From positions 14,754 through 78,753 of the forward strand of contig JAFWZH010000134.1 in NCBI GenBank assembly GCA_017522515.1: a DNA stretch of 64,000 bases. Reading direction: 5' to 3'. Source of the stretch: Clostridia bacterium. Its GTDB lineage: Bacteria > Bacillota_A > Clostridia > UBA1212 > UBA1255. Positions 56,211 to 64,000 of the stretch are shown piece by piece. How positions within the stretch are numbered: the stretch's first letter is position 1; each line of letters starts with the position of its first letter. The notes beneath the pieces are model-generated. The model was not told the origin of the DNA. It worked only from the letters and a program-made list of their open reading frames with translations, and ran no database searches. A program made the translations under genes and the position numbers.

Positions 56211-56651
56211 TTAGTATTTCTTTTCCTGACTATAATTGGTTATTTCTTCGCTATTGCTTCCACTATAAACTGTGAGTTCAGTTTTCACGCGATATGTACC
56301 ACTGCTAACCGATGCAGTTCTAGTTACCGAACCATACCAATTGTTAATAGCAGTTGACCAAGACTCAACTTCACTCCACCAAAGCAAATTTTTCTTTTGC
56401 AAGGTCATTTTAACAACAATTTTAGTTGTGGTACCATTATAACCATTTATCTTTGTTGAACATGTTGCTGTGCCACTAGAAATACTTAATGTTGTTACTA
56501 TTGTATTTGTGTATTCAAAACATGGCATAACATCAGATTCAGTTTGTTCTAATGTTCCTGGTGTTATAACTGGAGATTCTGCAGAAGCAACGATAGAAAC
56601 ACAAAAAATTAAAATGATTGACAACATTAAAGACATTATCTTTTTAACCAT
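56211..56651 (-). CDS. Secreted small beta protein (DUF6147-like)
   Basis: This 146-aa protein has a signal peptide (about residues 1-25, ending ASA). Its domain, with TTLSISSGTATCSTKINGYNG and SVSSGTYRVKTELTVYSGSNSEEI, resembles DUF6147-type secreted proteins of Firmicutes. It follows the ECF sigma/anti-sigma pair on the same strand and is a plausible target or partner of that system. It ends at a strong terminator. Confidence 0.7.
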   Translation of the reverse strand: MVKKIMSLMLSIILIFCVSIVASAESPVITPGTLEQTESDVMPCFEYTNTIVTTLSISSGTATCSTKINGYNGTTTKIVVKMTLQKKNLLWWSEVESWSTAINNWYGSVTRTASVSSGTYRVKTELTVYSGSNSEEITNYSQEKKY

Positions 56652-56736
56652 CTTTGTCCCTCCCTTCTATATATTATCTAGGTATACCCCTACATAATAT
56701 ATAACCTAAAAAAAAAGAGATTTGTGACAAAAAGTT

Positions 56737-57435
56737 TTAATTTATTTTTATAGACTCAACAATTTTTACTAATTCTTCTTTTTCTATGGTACCTTCTACG
56801 GTAAATATATATTGCTCGCCACTTATTATAATTGTGTTTGTTCCTTTATTTGAATAGTATATTGCAGGATGCTCTGCAATCATAATGTTTTGATATGTAA
56901 CATTTTCAGTGTTTGCTTTAGCTATCGCCTCATCATTTACTATTTGCATTATCATTATTGATTTTGAGCCATCATTGCTAATATATACCGTTTGAAACCC
57001 ACTCTCATCTTCAAAAGTAGATTCCTCAGTAAATTCATCTGGAATATACGCTGGAACAACTTTTTCTAACACAAAATCAACACTAGTATTTTCTTCTGTT
57101 TTGTCATTTATAAATACAACACTACTAAATTTCTCATAAGTTTCAACAATAAATCGAATAACCGGTTCCCTTAATGCTTTTACACTAAATGTGATGGTAG
57201 TAAGACTTAAAAGCAAAACAAGTATTATTGCTGCAACACGCTTACCAACTGTATTAAACCAATAATAATAAAACTTCTTTTGTCGGTCTATCAGTTTTTG
57301 CATTTTCCTCTCAAATTCCTCTGAAAATGTAATGTGACTTAGTTCTTCATTTGTAGGTAATGTTTTACAAAACTCTATGCAATAAAGATCTAACGCTTCA
57401 TATATAATGGCTTTTTCTTTTTGAGTAAATGTCAT
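56737..57435 (-). CDS. Anti-sigma factor-like membrane protein (DUF4367-like)
   Basis: This 232-aa protein has a cytoplasmic N-terminus (about residues 1-64), one membrane helix (about 65-88) and an extracellular DUF4367-like domain (about 110-232: PAYIPDEFTEES, DGSKSIMIMQ, GTNTIIISGEQYIFTVEG). Its start overlaps the ECF sigma stop (ATGA), the standard arrangement of a sigma factor and its membrane regulator. It would hold the sigma factor until a signal arrives. Confidence 0.82.
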   Translation of the reverse strand: MTFTQKEKAIIYEALDLYCIEFCKTLPTNEELSHITFSEEFERKMQKLIDRQKKFYYYWFNTVGKRVAAIILVLLLSLTTITFSVKALREPVIRFIVETYEKFSSVVFINDKTEENTSVDFVLEKVVPAYIPDEFTEESTFEDESGFQTVYISNDGSKSIMIMQIVNDEAIAKANTENVTYQNIMIAEHPAIYYSNKGTNTIIISGEQYIFTVEGTIEKEELVKIVESIKIN

Positions 57436-57986
57436 AATAATTCTCCTTTTTCTAGCATTTCATACAATATCACCCTAGCTCTTTGCAAACGTTTTCTCAC
57501 TGCATTGTGAGATATATTAAGATGAAGCGCTATCTCTTTATCAGATAAGCCGTGATATACTTTTAATAATATTATATCCCTATAACTTTCTGGCATTTGC
57601 TCTACGGCTGATTTCACTGCGCTTACACTTAGCAAATCTTCAATATTATCGTCATATTGTGTTGTTACCAACTTTGATTCGCTAACATCATCAATATTTA
57701 CGCATTTTTGCTTGTTTTCATCGTGAAGAATATTGTATGCTGCGTTCTTACTTATTATAACCATTAAATTTTTAGTTTTGTGACTGTCAATTTCTTCTAT
57801 TTTTAATTTTTGTAAATATGTAATTAATTTTACAAATGCATCACCAACTGCCTCGTCAGCCAAAGAATCATTTTGCAGTATAGCTTTAGCGGTGCTTTTC
57901 ATTAATTTGCCGTGAGTTAAAAACAATTCGGTGACCAAAGACCGTTCCTCATCTGTTTCTACCATGCTGAGAATATACAGTAACAT
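57432..57986 (-). CDS. ECF-type RNA polymerase sigma factor
   Basis: This 184-aa sigma factor has region 2 (LADEAVGDAFVKLITYL) and region 4 (MPESYRDIILLKVYHGLSDKEIALHLNISHNAVRKRLQRAR, about residues 130-172). AAGGAGG precedes the ATG at 57986. It is coupled to the anti-sigma gene by overlap. It may control the secreted protein gene and possibly itself. Confidence 0.9.
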   Translation of the reverse strand: MLLYILSMVETDEERSLVTELFLTHGKLMKSTAKAILQNDSLADEAVGDAFVKLITYLQKLKIEEIDSHKTKNLMVIISKNAAYNILHDENKQKCVNIDDVSESKLVTTQYDDNIEDLLSVSAVKSAVEQMPESYRDIILLKVYHGLSDKEIALHLNISHNAVRKRLQRARVILYEMLEKGELL

Positions 57987-58013
57987 ATAAAATCTTTCCT
58001 CCTTATGAATAAA

Positions 58014-58051
58014 CAGTTATAATCAACACCTTAGATGTCAAATTATAACTG
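58014..58051. promoter_or_regulatory. Inverted repeat upstream of the ECF sigma gene
   Basis: CAGTTATAAT (58014-58023) and ATTATAACTG (58042-58051) are perfect 10-bp arms 18 bp apart, and a TTGACA lies between them on the minus strand. The pair sits between the XRE stop and the sigma start, so it could be an operator for one of them. Confidence 0.5.
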
Positions 58052-58058
58052 CTTATTA

Positions 58059-58391
58059 CTATTTGTTTTCTAACATTGTTTCAATGACATTGTGAATTAT
58101 TTTCTTGTCTCTTTCGGAACACTGCATATACAAATTCTTGATTTCATCACCCTCATCATTATTGAAGCTTTCAGGAAATAAAAATCTGTCAGCAGACACT
58201 CCAAGAGAACGAATAATCGAATATAAAATTTCACAACTTGGTTTTCTCTCTTCATTTTCTATTGCAGTCAAATGTCTCGGTGTTATACCGATGCGCTCTG
58301 CAAACTTTTCTCTTGAGTAACCTTTTTCTTTTCTTATTGATTTTAATATTGGACCTAACTGTTTTAATGCTTTTTCTATATTGTTTACCAC
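58059..58391 (-). CDS. XRE-family regulator
   Basis: This 110-aa protein has an N-terminal XRE HTH (GPILKSIRKEKGYSREKFAERIGITPRHLTAIENEERKPSCEILYSI, about residues 13-58) and a short helical C-terminus. It uses a GTG start at 58391 after AGGGGTGA. Symmetric AGTGGT/ACCACT sites upstream suggest autoregulation. It may act as the master repressor of this end of the element. Confidence 0.88.
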   Translation of the reverse strand: MVNNIEKALKQLGPILKSIRKEKGYSREKFAERIGITPRHLTAIENEERKPSCEILYSIIRSLGVSADRFLFPESFNNDEGDEIKNLYMQCSERDKKIIHNVIETMLENK

Positions 58392-58449
58392 TGTTAGTTC
58401 ACCCCTAATATATTGTAAATCTTTCTTATTACAACTAAAACGATATAAC

Positions 58450-58478
58450 AGTGGTTATTATTTACCACTTGTAGTGGT
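58450..58478 (-). promoter_or_regulatory. Probable XRE operator
   Basis: AGTGGT (58450-58455), ACCACT (58464-58469) and AGTGGT (58473-58478) form two overlapping dyads just upstream of the XRE start, the layout of an autoregulatory site. Confidence 0.55.
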
Positions 58479-58593
58479 AGTTATTCACATTGCGTCACAA
58501 AACAGCTTCGCTTTTGGGTTAATTAAAGTATGGGGTGAATTTATTATACAAAAAAATTGCAATTAAAACCATCTGTTTTACTACATAATATAA

Positions 58594-58685
58594 ACATCCC
58601 ATGAACAAAAGTTATTTTGTTCAATATTTTCATGGCAATAATATACTGCTCCGTAATATATTGATATTGTCATGAGCTGGGATGT
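58594..58685. other. Possible structured RNA or cruciform in the XRE/sigma intergenic region
   Basis: An 8-bp outer stem (ACATCCCA 58594-58601 with TGGGATGT 58678-58685) encloses a 9-bp hairpin (58602-58610 with 58615-58623) and a weaker second stem. The surrounding 530 bp (58392-58923) otherwise holds the XRE promoter, one terminator and no convincing gene. Confidence 0.4.
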
Positions 58686-58776
58686 GCAAAATGTGCTATG
58701 TGCAATATGTATTATTCTCACTTGGTGCTTTATTTTTACACATATATATTGAAAATGAAAAATTACTATATACATT

Positions 58777-58829
58777 AAAAAAAGCCTTTCTGTTTCCTTG
58801 TATAACAGGAAATAGATTAGGCTTTTTTT
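58777..58829. terminator. Terminator before the sigma-like gene
   Basis: AAAAAAAGCCT (58777-58787) pairs with AGGCTTTTTTT (58819-58829), with an inner CTGTTTCCT/AGGAAATAG stem. It functions in both directions. Confidence 0.8.
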
Positions 58830-58923
58830 ATTTTGTAATCATAAATTATATTTTACCTCATTGTCGTTCCCCTCCGTATCAATCTTTTTTCAAAACAAAA
58901 ATTGATTGATTGGAGAAAATACA

Positions 58924-59436
58924 ATGAATAAAAAAAAACCTAAAAAAGTCTTTATATTACAAAACGGAGAATATATCGAAATTACCTTTAGCGAATATTG
59001 CCGTAGAGCAGAAATATATGATACATATAAGAGAATGTTGTTTCTTCCCCTTTATGGTATGTTGATGGAAGTAACACCACTGACACACGAAGAATTCTAC
59101 CGTGAAGAACGAAGACAAAAATATTTAAGAGAGCAATCTATTGAAAACGATGATTTTTCTTATCACTCGCTCACTACCGATGAATTTAATGGTGAAGATA
59201 TTTTTATTGATGAAGGAGTATCAGTATGTGAAAAAGCAATTGAAAACATAATGATTAAAAAATTACGATTATGCTTATCTAAACTTAATAAACGCGATTT
59301 AGATTTATTGCGTTTAATTTATTATTTGAATTATTCAGAACGCCAAATAGCAAAAATGTATGATGTTTCTCAAAATTCAATACACAAAAGAAAGAAGCGA
59401 ATCTTACAAAAATTAAAAAAATTTTTAATTAATTAA
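58924..59436 (+). CDS. Sigma-70 region 4-type regulator of the recombinase end
   Basis: This 170-aa protein has a C-terminal region 4 HTH (LSKLNKRDLDLLRLIYYLNYSERQIAKMYDVSQNSIHKRKKRILQKLKKF, about residues 117-168). Its N-terminus does not look like sigma region 2 but reads as an acidic, aromatic domain. Such proteins recur beside the recombinases of Clostridial ICEs. TGGAGAAAA precedes the ATG at 58924. A terminator follows. Confidence 0.85.
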   Translation: MNKKKPKKVFILQNGEYIEITFSEYCRRAEIYDTYKRMLFLPLYGMLMEVTPLTHEEFYREERRQKYLREQSIENDDFSYHSLTTDEFNGEDIFIDEGVSVCEKAIENIMIKKLRLCLSKLNKRDLDLLRLIYYLNYSERQIAKMYDVSQNSIHKRKKRILQKLKKFLIN

Positions 59437-59451
59437 TTTTTAGGGTTGTCA

Positions 59452-59490
59452 ACCCCCTCATTTTTCGGCATGGAAAGTGAGGGGGTCTTT
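59452..59490 (+). terminator. Terminator after the sigma-like gene
   Basis: ACCCCCTCA (59452-59460) pairs with TGAGGGGGT (59478-59486) and is followed by CTTTTT. Confidence 0.88.
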
Positions 59491-59529
59491 TTAGGCCTTA
59501 AAAAGAACATTGAAAATTTAATAGTACAG

Positions 59530-59744
59530 CATTACCATTACCTTCCTTCTGTTGTCGGTGCAAGTCGGCGAGCTACAAGAGTTTTTTACTCCAACATTAT
59601 GTCGCACACATAATGACGGCCATAACAGGCAGAAGGGATAATGATACTCCTGCTCAGTCACAGACACAAGCAATGAGAGCAGTCCGGTGAGAACCACGGG
59701 ATGGTGAGATTCCAGTGAGGTCAAATGCATGACCGATGGTAATG
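59530..59744 (+). ncRNA. Candidate multi-branched structured RNA
   Basis: A 9-bp closing stem (59530-59538 with 59736-59744) encloses several helices: 59545-59551 with 59630-59636 (7 bp), 59595-59602 with 59608-59615 (8 bp, 5-nt loop), 59650-59655 with 59677-59682 (6 bp) and 59719-59723 with 59730-59734 (5 bp). The segment is richer in G and C than its surroundings, has no supported gene, and lies between the terminator of the sigma-like gene and the SHOCT-like gene. It matches none of the common riboswitch signatures I could check by eye. Confidence 0.55.
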
Positions 59745-59883
59745 TTCCCTGCTATCTGGGGTGTCGTGGACAAATAAAGATAGTATCCCGAAAATAGATT
59801 GATACTTTTAAAGGCGGTCGTTTGCGTAAAACAATTTTCATTAATAAATTCTCAAACAATTGCGTAAGCGACTGCTTTTATTT

Positions 59884-59934
59884 GAAAGAGATAAAAGAAT
59901 GCAAAGCAACGGTTTGCATTGTTCTATCTCTTTC
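59884..59934 (+). promoter_or_regulatory. Hairpin upstream of the SHOCT-like gene
   Basis: GAAAGAGATA (59884-59893) pairs with TATCTCTTTC (59925-59934), and an inner ATGCAAA/TTTGCAT stem (59899-59905 with 59913-59919) sits inside. It ends about 16 bp before the ribosome-binding site, so it may be a leader structure controlling the recombinase operon. Confidence 0.55.
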
Positions 59935-59960
59935 AGAGAAAAAACACAAAGGAGAAAGAA

Positions 59961-60128
59961 ATGAATAATGACAGAAATGAAACAGTTATTAACGCCGCAT
60001 ATATATGGGAAATCGGAATGCTAAAACGTCTATATGAAAACGGTGTTATAGATAAAACCGAATATGATGGAATATTGAAAATTATTAATCAAAATTACAA
60101 TAAAAATAAATTGTGTTATAATTGTTAA
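59961..60128 (+). CDS. SHOCT-like small protein
   Basis: This 55-aa protein has a helix pair (AAYIWEIGMLKRLYENGVIDKTEYDGILKIIN, about residues 12-43) that resembles a SHOCT motif, a short oligomerisation module often found with serine recombinases in Clostridial elements. AAAGGAG precedes the ATG. The Cys at the end (LCYNC) is unexplained. Confidence 0.75.
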   Translation: MNNDRNETVINAAYIWEIGMLKRLYENGVIDKTEYDGILKIINQNYNKNKLCYNC

Positions 60129-60172
60129 TTCTGCACGTTTTCACTGGATATGTTTGAACTCTTGTGGTATTG

Positions 60173-60202
60173 TTCGTATTGCCAAAAGGCAATCAATACG
60201 AA
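60173..60202 (+). promoter_or_regulatory. Hairpin just before the leader peptide
   Basis: TTCGTATTG (60173-60181) pairs with CAATACGAA (60194-60202), with an inner GCC/GGC pair. It abuts the AAAGGAGG of the leader peptide and could control its translation. Confidence 0.55.
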
Positions 60203-60214
60203 AGGAGGAAAAAC

Positions 60215-60286
60215 ATGAAAACACAATTTAAGAAAGGAGGTAAGATGTATGTTACAAACCACCGAAAAAACAGTAACAAAAATTAA
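60215..60286 (+). CDS. Possible 23-aa leader peptide overlapping the recombinase start
   Basis: An ATG at 60215 follows AAAGGAGG and opens a 23-codon frame (MKTQFKKGGKMYVTN and on) that runs past the recombinase start at 60249 in another frame. The frame itself encodes the recombinase ribosome-binding site AAAGGAGG, so translation of the peptide would open or gate that site. Confidence 0.45.
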   Translation: MKTQFKKGGKMYVTNHRKNSNKN

Positions 60287-61841
60287 TCCCATGGGCTTAA
60301 TTGCTAGGCAAGAAACACCAATAATTAGAATGGCTCCTTATTGTCGTGTGTCAACAGATTCTAGTGACCAGGAACACTCTTTTGCAACACAAATTAAATA
60401 CTATGCTGAACTAATTGATGGGATGCCAAATTGCGAACTCGTAGATATCTATGCTGACGACGGAATTAGTGGTCGTGGAAAAGCTAAAAGAGATGATTTT
60501 AACCGACTTATAGCCGACTGTAAGAAAGGTAAAATTGACCGGGTCATAACTAAATCGGTGTCCCGTTTTGCTCGTAATACGGTTGATTGCTTAGATACTG
60601 TAAGGCTTTTATCAGCGTACGGAGTCAGCGTCCTATTTGAAAAAGAAGGAATAGATACCGCAACTATGTCAAGCGAAGTGCTTCTTGCTATGTCGAGTGT
60701 TCAGGCTCAAGATGAATCAATATCCCTTAGCAATAATATGCGTTGGAGTTATCAACAGAGGATGAAAAGTGGCAACTTCATAGGAACATCATCAGGATAT
60801 GGTTACACACTTATAGACAGCAGTACAGAAATTATAAATGAAGCTGAAGCACAAGTTATGCGCATGATGAAAGACTTATACCTGTCCGGCTGGGGTTTCC
60901 AAAAAATAGCTAACCATCTTAATAATAATGGTATCCGAAATAAAAACGGCAAATTATGGAACGCTTTGTCCGTAAGATACGTACTTACCAACGAAAGAAA
61001 TGTCGGCGATGCACTGTTACAAAAAATGATAACAACATACGAAAATCCTCCGACTAGAAAAAGCAATGATGGTTCACAACCTATGTACTATGTTGAAAAC
61101 TGCTTACCTGCAATATTTTCAAGAGAAGACCGGCAAGCAATACTTGAATTGCTAGAAAGCAGAAAAAGGGATGAATATAAAAAAGGCGGACATGCCTTAT
61201 CCCGAATGCTTCGTTGTTCGGACTGTGGCAATGTATATAGGAGAATAGAACGCAAGAACGATGTCGTATGGAGATGTGTGCTGCGAAATTCTGGTCGTAG
61301 CGACTGCGAATACTATATGGTTTATGAAGATGATGTATGCCAAGCATTTATTGATGTGATTAATAAACTATATCGTAATCGTGAGAAGATTATAGTTCCG
61401 TTAATTAAAAAAATGGAACTAATGAATTGTAAAATTAACAAAACTGAGCAAAAAATCAAAGATATAGATACAAGTATTGCTGAACTAAGTAAGCAAAGCC
61501 TTGTAATATCTCAACTTATGAAAAACGGTATTATTGACTCTGCAGACTTTTATTCACAGTTTAACGAGATATCTTCGAAAATATCAGAATATCGGAACAA
61601 ACGTAGAGATTACTTAAACGAAAATAATACAGATGATACTATAAATTCTCTCTGCCAACTTTCCGATCTACTCGATGATATGCAATCAGAACTTAATAAA
61701 TATGATGAAGAAATAATTAGATCAATAATCAAGGATGCAACCGTAGTATCAAACACGGAACTTAAAATTAACCTGCACTGTGGGTTAACGTTTACAGAGC
61801 ATCTCCCCCACTATTATTCAAAAAGGAGCCAAACAGCATGA
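60249..61841 (+). CDS. Large serine recombinase 1
   Basis: This 530-aa protein has a resolvase catalytic domain (about residues 28-175) with the nucleophile Ser35 in YCRVSTDS, a recombinase domain (about 195-300: GWGFQKIANHLNNNGI), a zinc ribbon (LRCSDCGNVYRR, about 320) and a coiled coil (about 385-460). This is the full layout of integrases that act on ICEs such as Tn4451-type elements. Its end overlaps the next gene (ATGA). Confidence 0.94.
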   Translation: MLQTTEKTVTKINPMGLIARQETPIIRMAPYCRVSTDSSDQEHSFATQIKYYAELIDGMPNCELVDIYADDGISGRGKAKRDDFNRLIADCKKGKIDRVITKSVSRFARNTVDCLDTVRLLSAYGVSVLFEKEGIDTATMSSEVLLAMSSVQAQDESISLSNNMRWSYQQRMKSGNFIGTSSGYGYTLIDSSTEIINEAEAQVMRMMKDLYLSGWGFQKIANHLNNNGIRNKNGKLWNALSVRYVLTNERNVGDALLQKMITTYENPPTRKSNDGSQPMYYVENCLPAIFSREDRQAILELLESRKRDEYKKGGHALSRMLRCSDCGNVYRRIERKNDVVWRCVLRNSGRSDCEYYMVYEDDVCQAFIDVINKLYRNREKIIVPLIKKMELMNCKINKTEQKIKDIDTSIAELSKQSLVISQLMKNGIIDSADFYSQFNEISSKISEYRNKRRDYLNENNTDDTINSLCQLSDLLDDMQSELNKYDEEIIRSIIKDATVVSNTELKINLHCGLTFTEHLPHYYSKRSQTA

Positions 61842-62674
61842 AATTTGGATACCAAATGATAAAAGGAAAATATGTTATCATATCTTCTCAGTTATCTGTA
61901 ATTTTAAAAACATACGCAGATTATATTATGGGTACATCACTAAAAACCAAAGCAGATGAACTAACTGCACTAAAGGTTGAGTATGCACCTGGAAAAAGCA
62001 CTTGGAACAAAAATCGCGTACAAAGAATGTTGACTGATACAAACTATCTTGGCAACGATACATATCCTCAAATTATAGATAAAGAAACCTTTGATAAAGT
62101 ACAAAAAATAATGCAGTCCCGTAACACACAAAAGAACTGTAATAGACAAGAAGTGTTCTCTTCATCTATAGTACCAATCAAATGTGGTATATGTGGAAGT
62201 TTTACCACCCGAAGGCACATTGCGAATTCAGTTAAACCAAAAGTAGTACATACCTGCTGCAATCCCGACTGCAAACATATTTATCATACTAGCGATGAAA
62301 AGTTAAGAAATATGGTTAAGGCCAAAATGATGCAAGCCATAGAAATTGAGATGAAACCATTAGAAGAAATCATTTTAGATATACATAGATTAAACAATGA
62401 AATTGAGAGGGATTTAAAAAGCACAAACATTGATCCCGAAAATCTTAAAAACAAAATATTTCAAAGTGCAGCTTTAGAATATTGCTTATGCACCGAAAAG
62501 AAAAAGAGCATGGATTACGGTCAAGTGGATCCATGCTCTCAAATTTTTATAAGGGAGATTAAAAGCAAAGTCAGCGCAGTTTATTTAAAAAGCGATGAAG
62601 ATATTTGGTTGCAGATGGTGGACGGTCAAACAATAGGAAAGGAAAATGATATATATGTCAACGGCTGTAACTGA
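61838..62674 (+). CDS. Recombinase-like protein without catalytic domain
   Basis: This 278-aa protein has the recombinase/DNA-binding domain (about residues 20-105) and a zinc ribbon (CGICGSFTTRR, TCCNPDCK), but no N-terminal resolvase domain and so no catalytic Ser. It overlaps the genes on both sides (4 and 20 bp). The intact frame suggests a retained accessory subunit rather than a broken gene. Confidence 0.82.
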   Translation: MKFGYQMIKGKYVIISSQLSVILKTYADYIMGTSLKTKADELTALKVEYAPGKSTWNKNRVQRMLTDTNYLGNDTYPQIIDKETFDKVQKIMQSRNTQKNCNRQEVFSSSIVPIKCGICGSFTTRRHIANSVKPKVVHTCCNPDCKHIYHTSDEKLRNMVKAKMMQAIEIEMKPLEEIILDIHRLNNEIERDLKSTNIDPENLKNKIFQSAALEYCLCTEKKKSMDYGQVDPCSQIFIREIKSKVSAVYLKSDEDIWLQMVDGQTIGKENDIYVNGCN

Positions 62675-64000
62675 ACCTTTGGTTAAAACTGTAAGAGTTA
62701 TACAACCCACAAAAATTATAGAGGAAGATAAATCATACAGACAACTGCGAACTGCTGCTTACTGCCGTGTATCAACAGATTCAGATGAACAAGAACTGAG
62801 TTTCGAAGCGCAAGTTAGTGCTTACACGGACAAAATAATGCGAAATCCCGATTGGACTCTTGTAGATATTTTTGCAGACGAAGGTATATCCGGAACCCAA
62901 GCGTACAAAAGAAAAGATTTTATGCGAATGATGCGTATGTGCCGTCAAGGAAAAATAGATCAAATAATAACAAAATCTGTATCACGATTTGCAAGAAACA
63001 CCGTCGACTGTCTAGAATATATACGCGAACTGCGCAGCCTCGGCATACCTGTAATATTTGAAAAAGAAGGTCTCAATACGCTGCATATGAGCAGTGAAAT
63101 CTACATCAGTATGCACAGTATATTCGCTCAGTCTGAATCAGAATCATTAAGCGGTAATGTAAAATGGGGAAAACAAAAAAGCGCCGAGAAAGGAAACGTG
63201 ACCATATGTTACAAGTCGTTTCTTGGATTCCGTAAAGGTGCCGATGGAAAACCTGAAATAGTTCCAGAAGAAGCAGAAGTTATTAATTTTATAGGTGACT
63301 GCTTCCTTGATGGTGATAGTATCAACACGATAAAAATAAAATTGGAATCTAAAGGTATTCCCTCACCCACAGGAAAAGAAAAATGGAGCACAAGTACAAT
63401 TAAATCAATACTTACAAATGAAAAGTACAAGGGAGATGCCTTACTATGCAAAACATACGTAGTAGACTGTATATCTAAAAAGACCGTTAAAAACACGGAT
63501 AGACCGCAATATTATGTTAGTAACTGTCTACCTCGGATTATGTCAAGTGAAAAGTTTGATCGAATACAAATGGAAATAGCGCGAAGAGGTAGTCTCGGCA
63601 AAAAACGAAACAAAAACACGACCACAGAACTTGGAAAATATTCCAGCAAGTATGCATTAAGCGAAATACTTGTGTGTGGAAAATGTGGAACTCCATATCG
63701 CAGATGTGTATGGAAAAAGAACGGAAAGACAAGATATGTATGGAGATGCATCAACAGGATGGACTACGGCAAAAAATATTGTCCGGATGCTCCTACAATA
63801 GATGAATATCTCATACACGACGCTATTGTTAAAGCACTAAACGAGGTAGCAAATGATGACAGTAATCAACTTGCACTTAAAAATCTTCAAGTGCATATAC
63901 GTGAATTTTACAATTCAGTAAACGGTAGCGACATAATTCAGGACGAATTACACCTAAACACCCTTATTGATAAAATTATGCAAATGGCAAAAACAATGGA
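62655..64000 (+). CDS. Large serine recombinase 2 (partial at window end)
   Basis: The frame is open from ATG 62655 to the window edge (448 codons seen). Resolvase domain: Ser40 in AYCRVSTDS, then DEGISGTQAYKR and SVSRFARNTVDCLEY. The recombinase domain includes SINTIKIKLESKGIPSPTGKEKWS, and a zinc ribbon LVCGKCGTPYRR follows. It overlaps the headless recombinase gene by 20 bp. GGAAAGGA lies upstream; an earlier ATG at 62646 is too close to it. Confidence 0.93.
   Translation, partial: MSTAVTEPLVKTVRVIQPTKIIEEDKSYRQLRTAAYCRVSTDSDEQELSFEAQVSAYTDKIMRNPDWTLVDIFADEGISGTQAYKRKDFMRMMRMCRQGKIDQIITKSVSRFARNTVDCLEYIRELRSLGIPVIFEKEGLNTLHMSSEIYISMHSIFAQSESESLSGNVKWGKQKSAEKGNVTICYKSFLGFRKGADGKPEIVPEEAEVINFIGDCFLDGDSINTIKIKLESKGIPSPTGKEKWSTSTIKSILTNEKYKGDALLCKTYVVDCISKKTVKNTDRPQYYVSNCLPRIMSSEKFDRIQMEIARRGSLGKKRNKNTTTELGKYSSKYALSEILVCGKCGTPYRRCVWKKNGKTRYVWRCINRMDYGKKYCPDAPTIDEYLIHDAIVKALNEVANDDSNQLALKNLQVHIREFYNSVNGSDIIQDELHLNTLIDKIMQMAKTM

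Noticed and set aside
59518..59730. A 70-aa minus-strand frame in the folded segment
   Set aside because: It has no good ribosome-binding site or protein-like composition and coincides with the helices, so RNA structure explains the lack of stops better.
59500..59790. Group II intron or cobalamin riboswitch for the folded segment
   Set aside because: No GUGYG start, domain V-like element, or Cbl-box partner GCCACTG was found, despite a partial GGTGCAAGTC match.
1..64000. CRISPR arrays and insertion-sequence transposases
   Set aside because: No regularly spaced repeats or DDE-type transposase genes were seen. The repeats found are promoter duplications, hairpins and the three oriT copies.

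Overview
The window looks like most of a large integrative and conjugative element (ICE) from a low-GC, AT-rich Gram-positive anaerobe of the Clostridia, probably a gut Oscillospiraceae/Lachnospiraceae-type organism. This is inferred from strong AGGAGG-type ribosome-binding sites, frequent TTG/GTG starts, SpoVG/AbrB/DUF3849 accessory genes, Cna-B adhesins with an SPxTG sorting motif and tandem large serine recombinases. The recombinase array at the right edge runs off the window.

Layout. (i) 1-20.6 kb is the transfer module. It holds two AbrB-like genes, a DUF3849 protein, SpoVG, a CAP-domain lipoprotein, a 1759-aa NlpC/P60 + Cna-B surface protein, a VirB2/VirB6/VirB3/VirB4-like type IV secretion cluster, a probable oriT region with an RHH protein and a MobP-type relaxase, a DUF3991/Toprim protein and the VirD4 coupling protein. 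Inside it, on the minus strand, are a 33-codon gene behind a two-hairpin leader and a degenerate tRNA. (ii) 20.9-24.8 kb carries a YobI-family KAP-type NTPase as a stand-alone cargo gene. (iii) 25-27 kb holds a small orphan gene and a butirosin-H-like protein gene, flanked by two decayed tyrosine-recombinase tails.

(iv) 27-56 kb is the unusual part. A minus-strand operon runs from an XhlA-like coiled-coil protein, a holin and an amidase to a DNRLRE-type protein, a 2105-aa Rhs protein and two small membrane proteins. A plus-strand operon runs through a regulator, a nucleotidyltransferase, a thymidylate-kinase-like enzyme, an acyl carrier protein, an AMP-forming ligase, two CYTH-DNRLRE fusion proteins, a DUF4838 protein and a lysozyme-like protein. 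It is followed by two duplicated Big_2-domain units. Almost none of the large, apparently extracellular proteins here has a signal peptide. Six promoters on both strands share an inverted repeat GGAC-N7-GTCC placed exactly 11 bp upstream of a TATAAT-like -10 box. They tie together the lysis/Rhs operon, the butirosin-H-like gene, both Big_2 genes, a metallophosphatase-permease pair and one decayed locus. I read this as one co-regulated system in which a holin/amidase pair may release Rhs, DNRLRE and Big_2 proteins from the cell. That is a hypothesis, not a demonstrated function.

(v) 56-64 kb holds a secreted small protein, an ECF sigma/anti-sigma pair, an XRE regulator, a region-4 sigma-like protein, a strongly structured non-coding segment (about 59.53-59.74 kb), a small SHOCT-like protein and three overlapping serine-recombinase genes. 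The middle recombinase lacks the catalytic domain.
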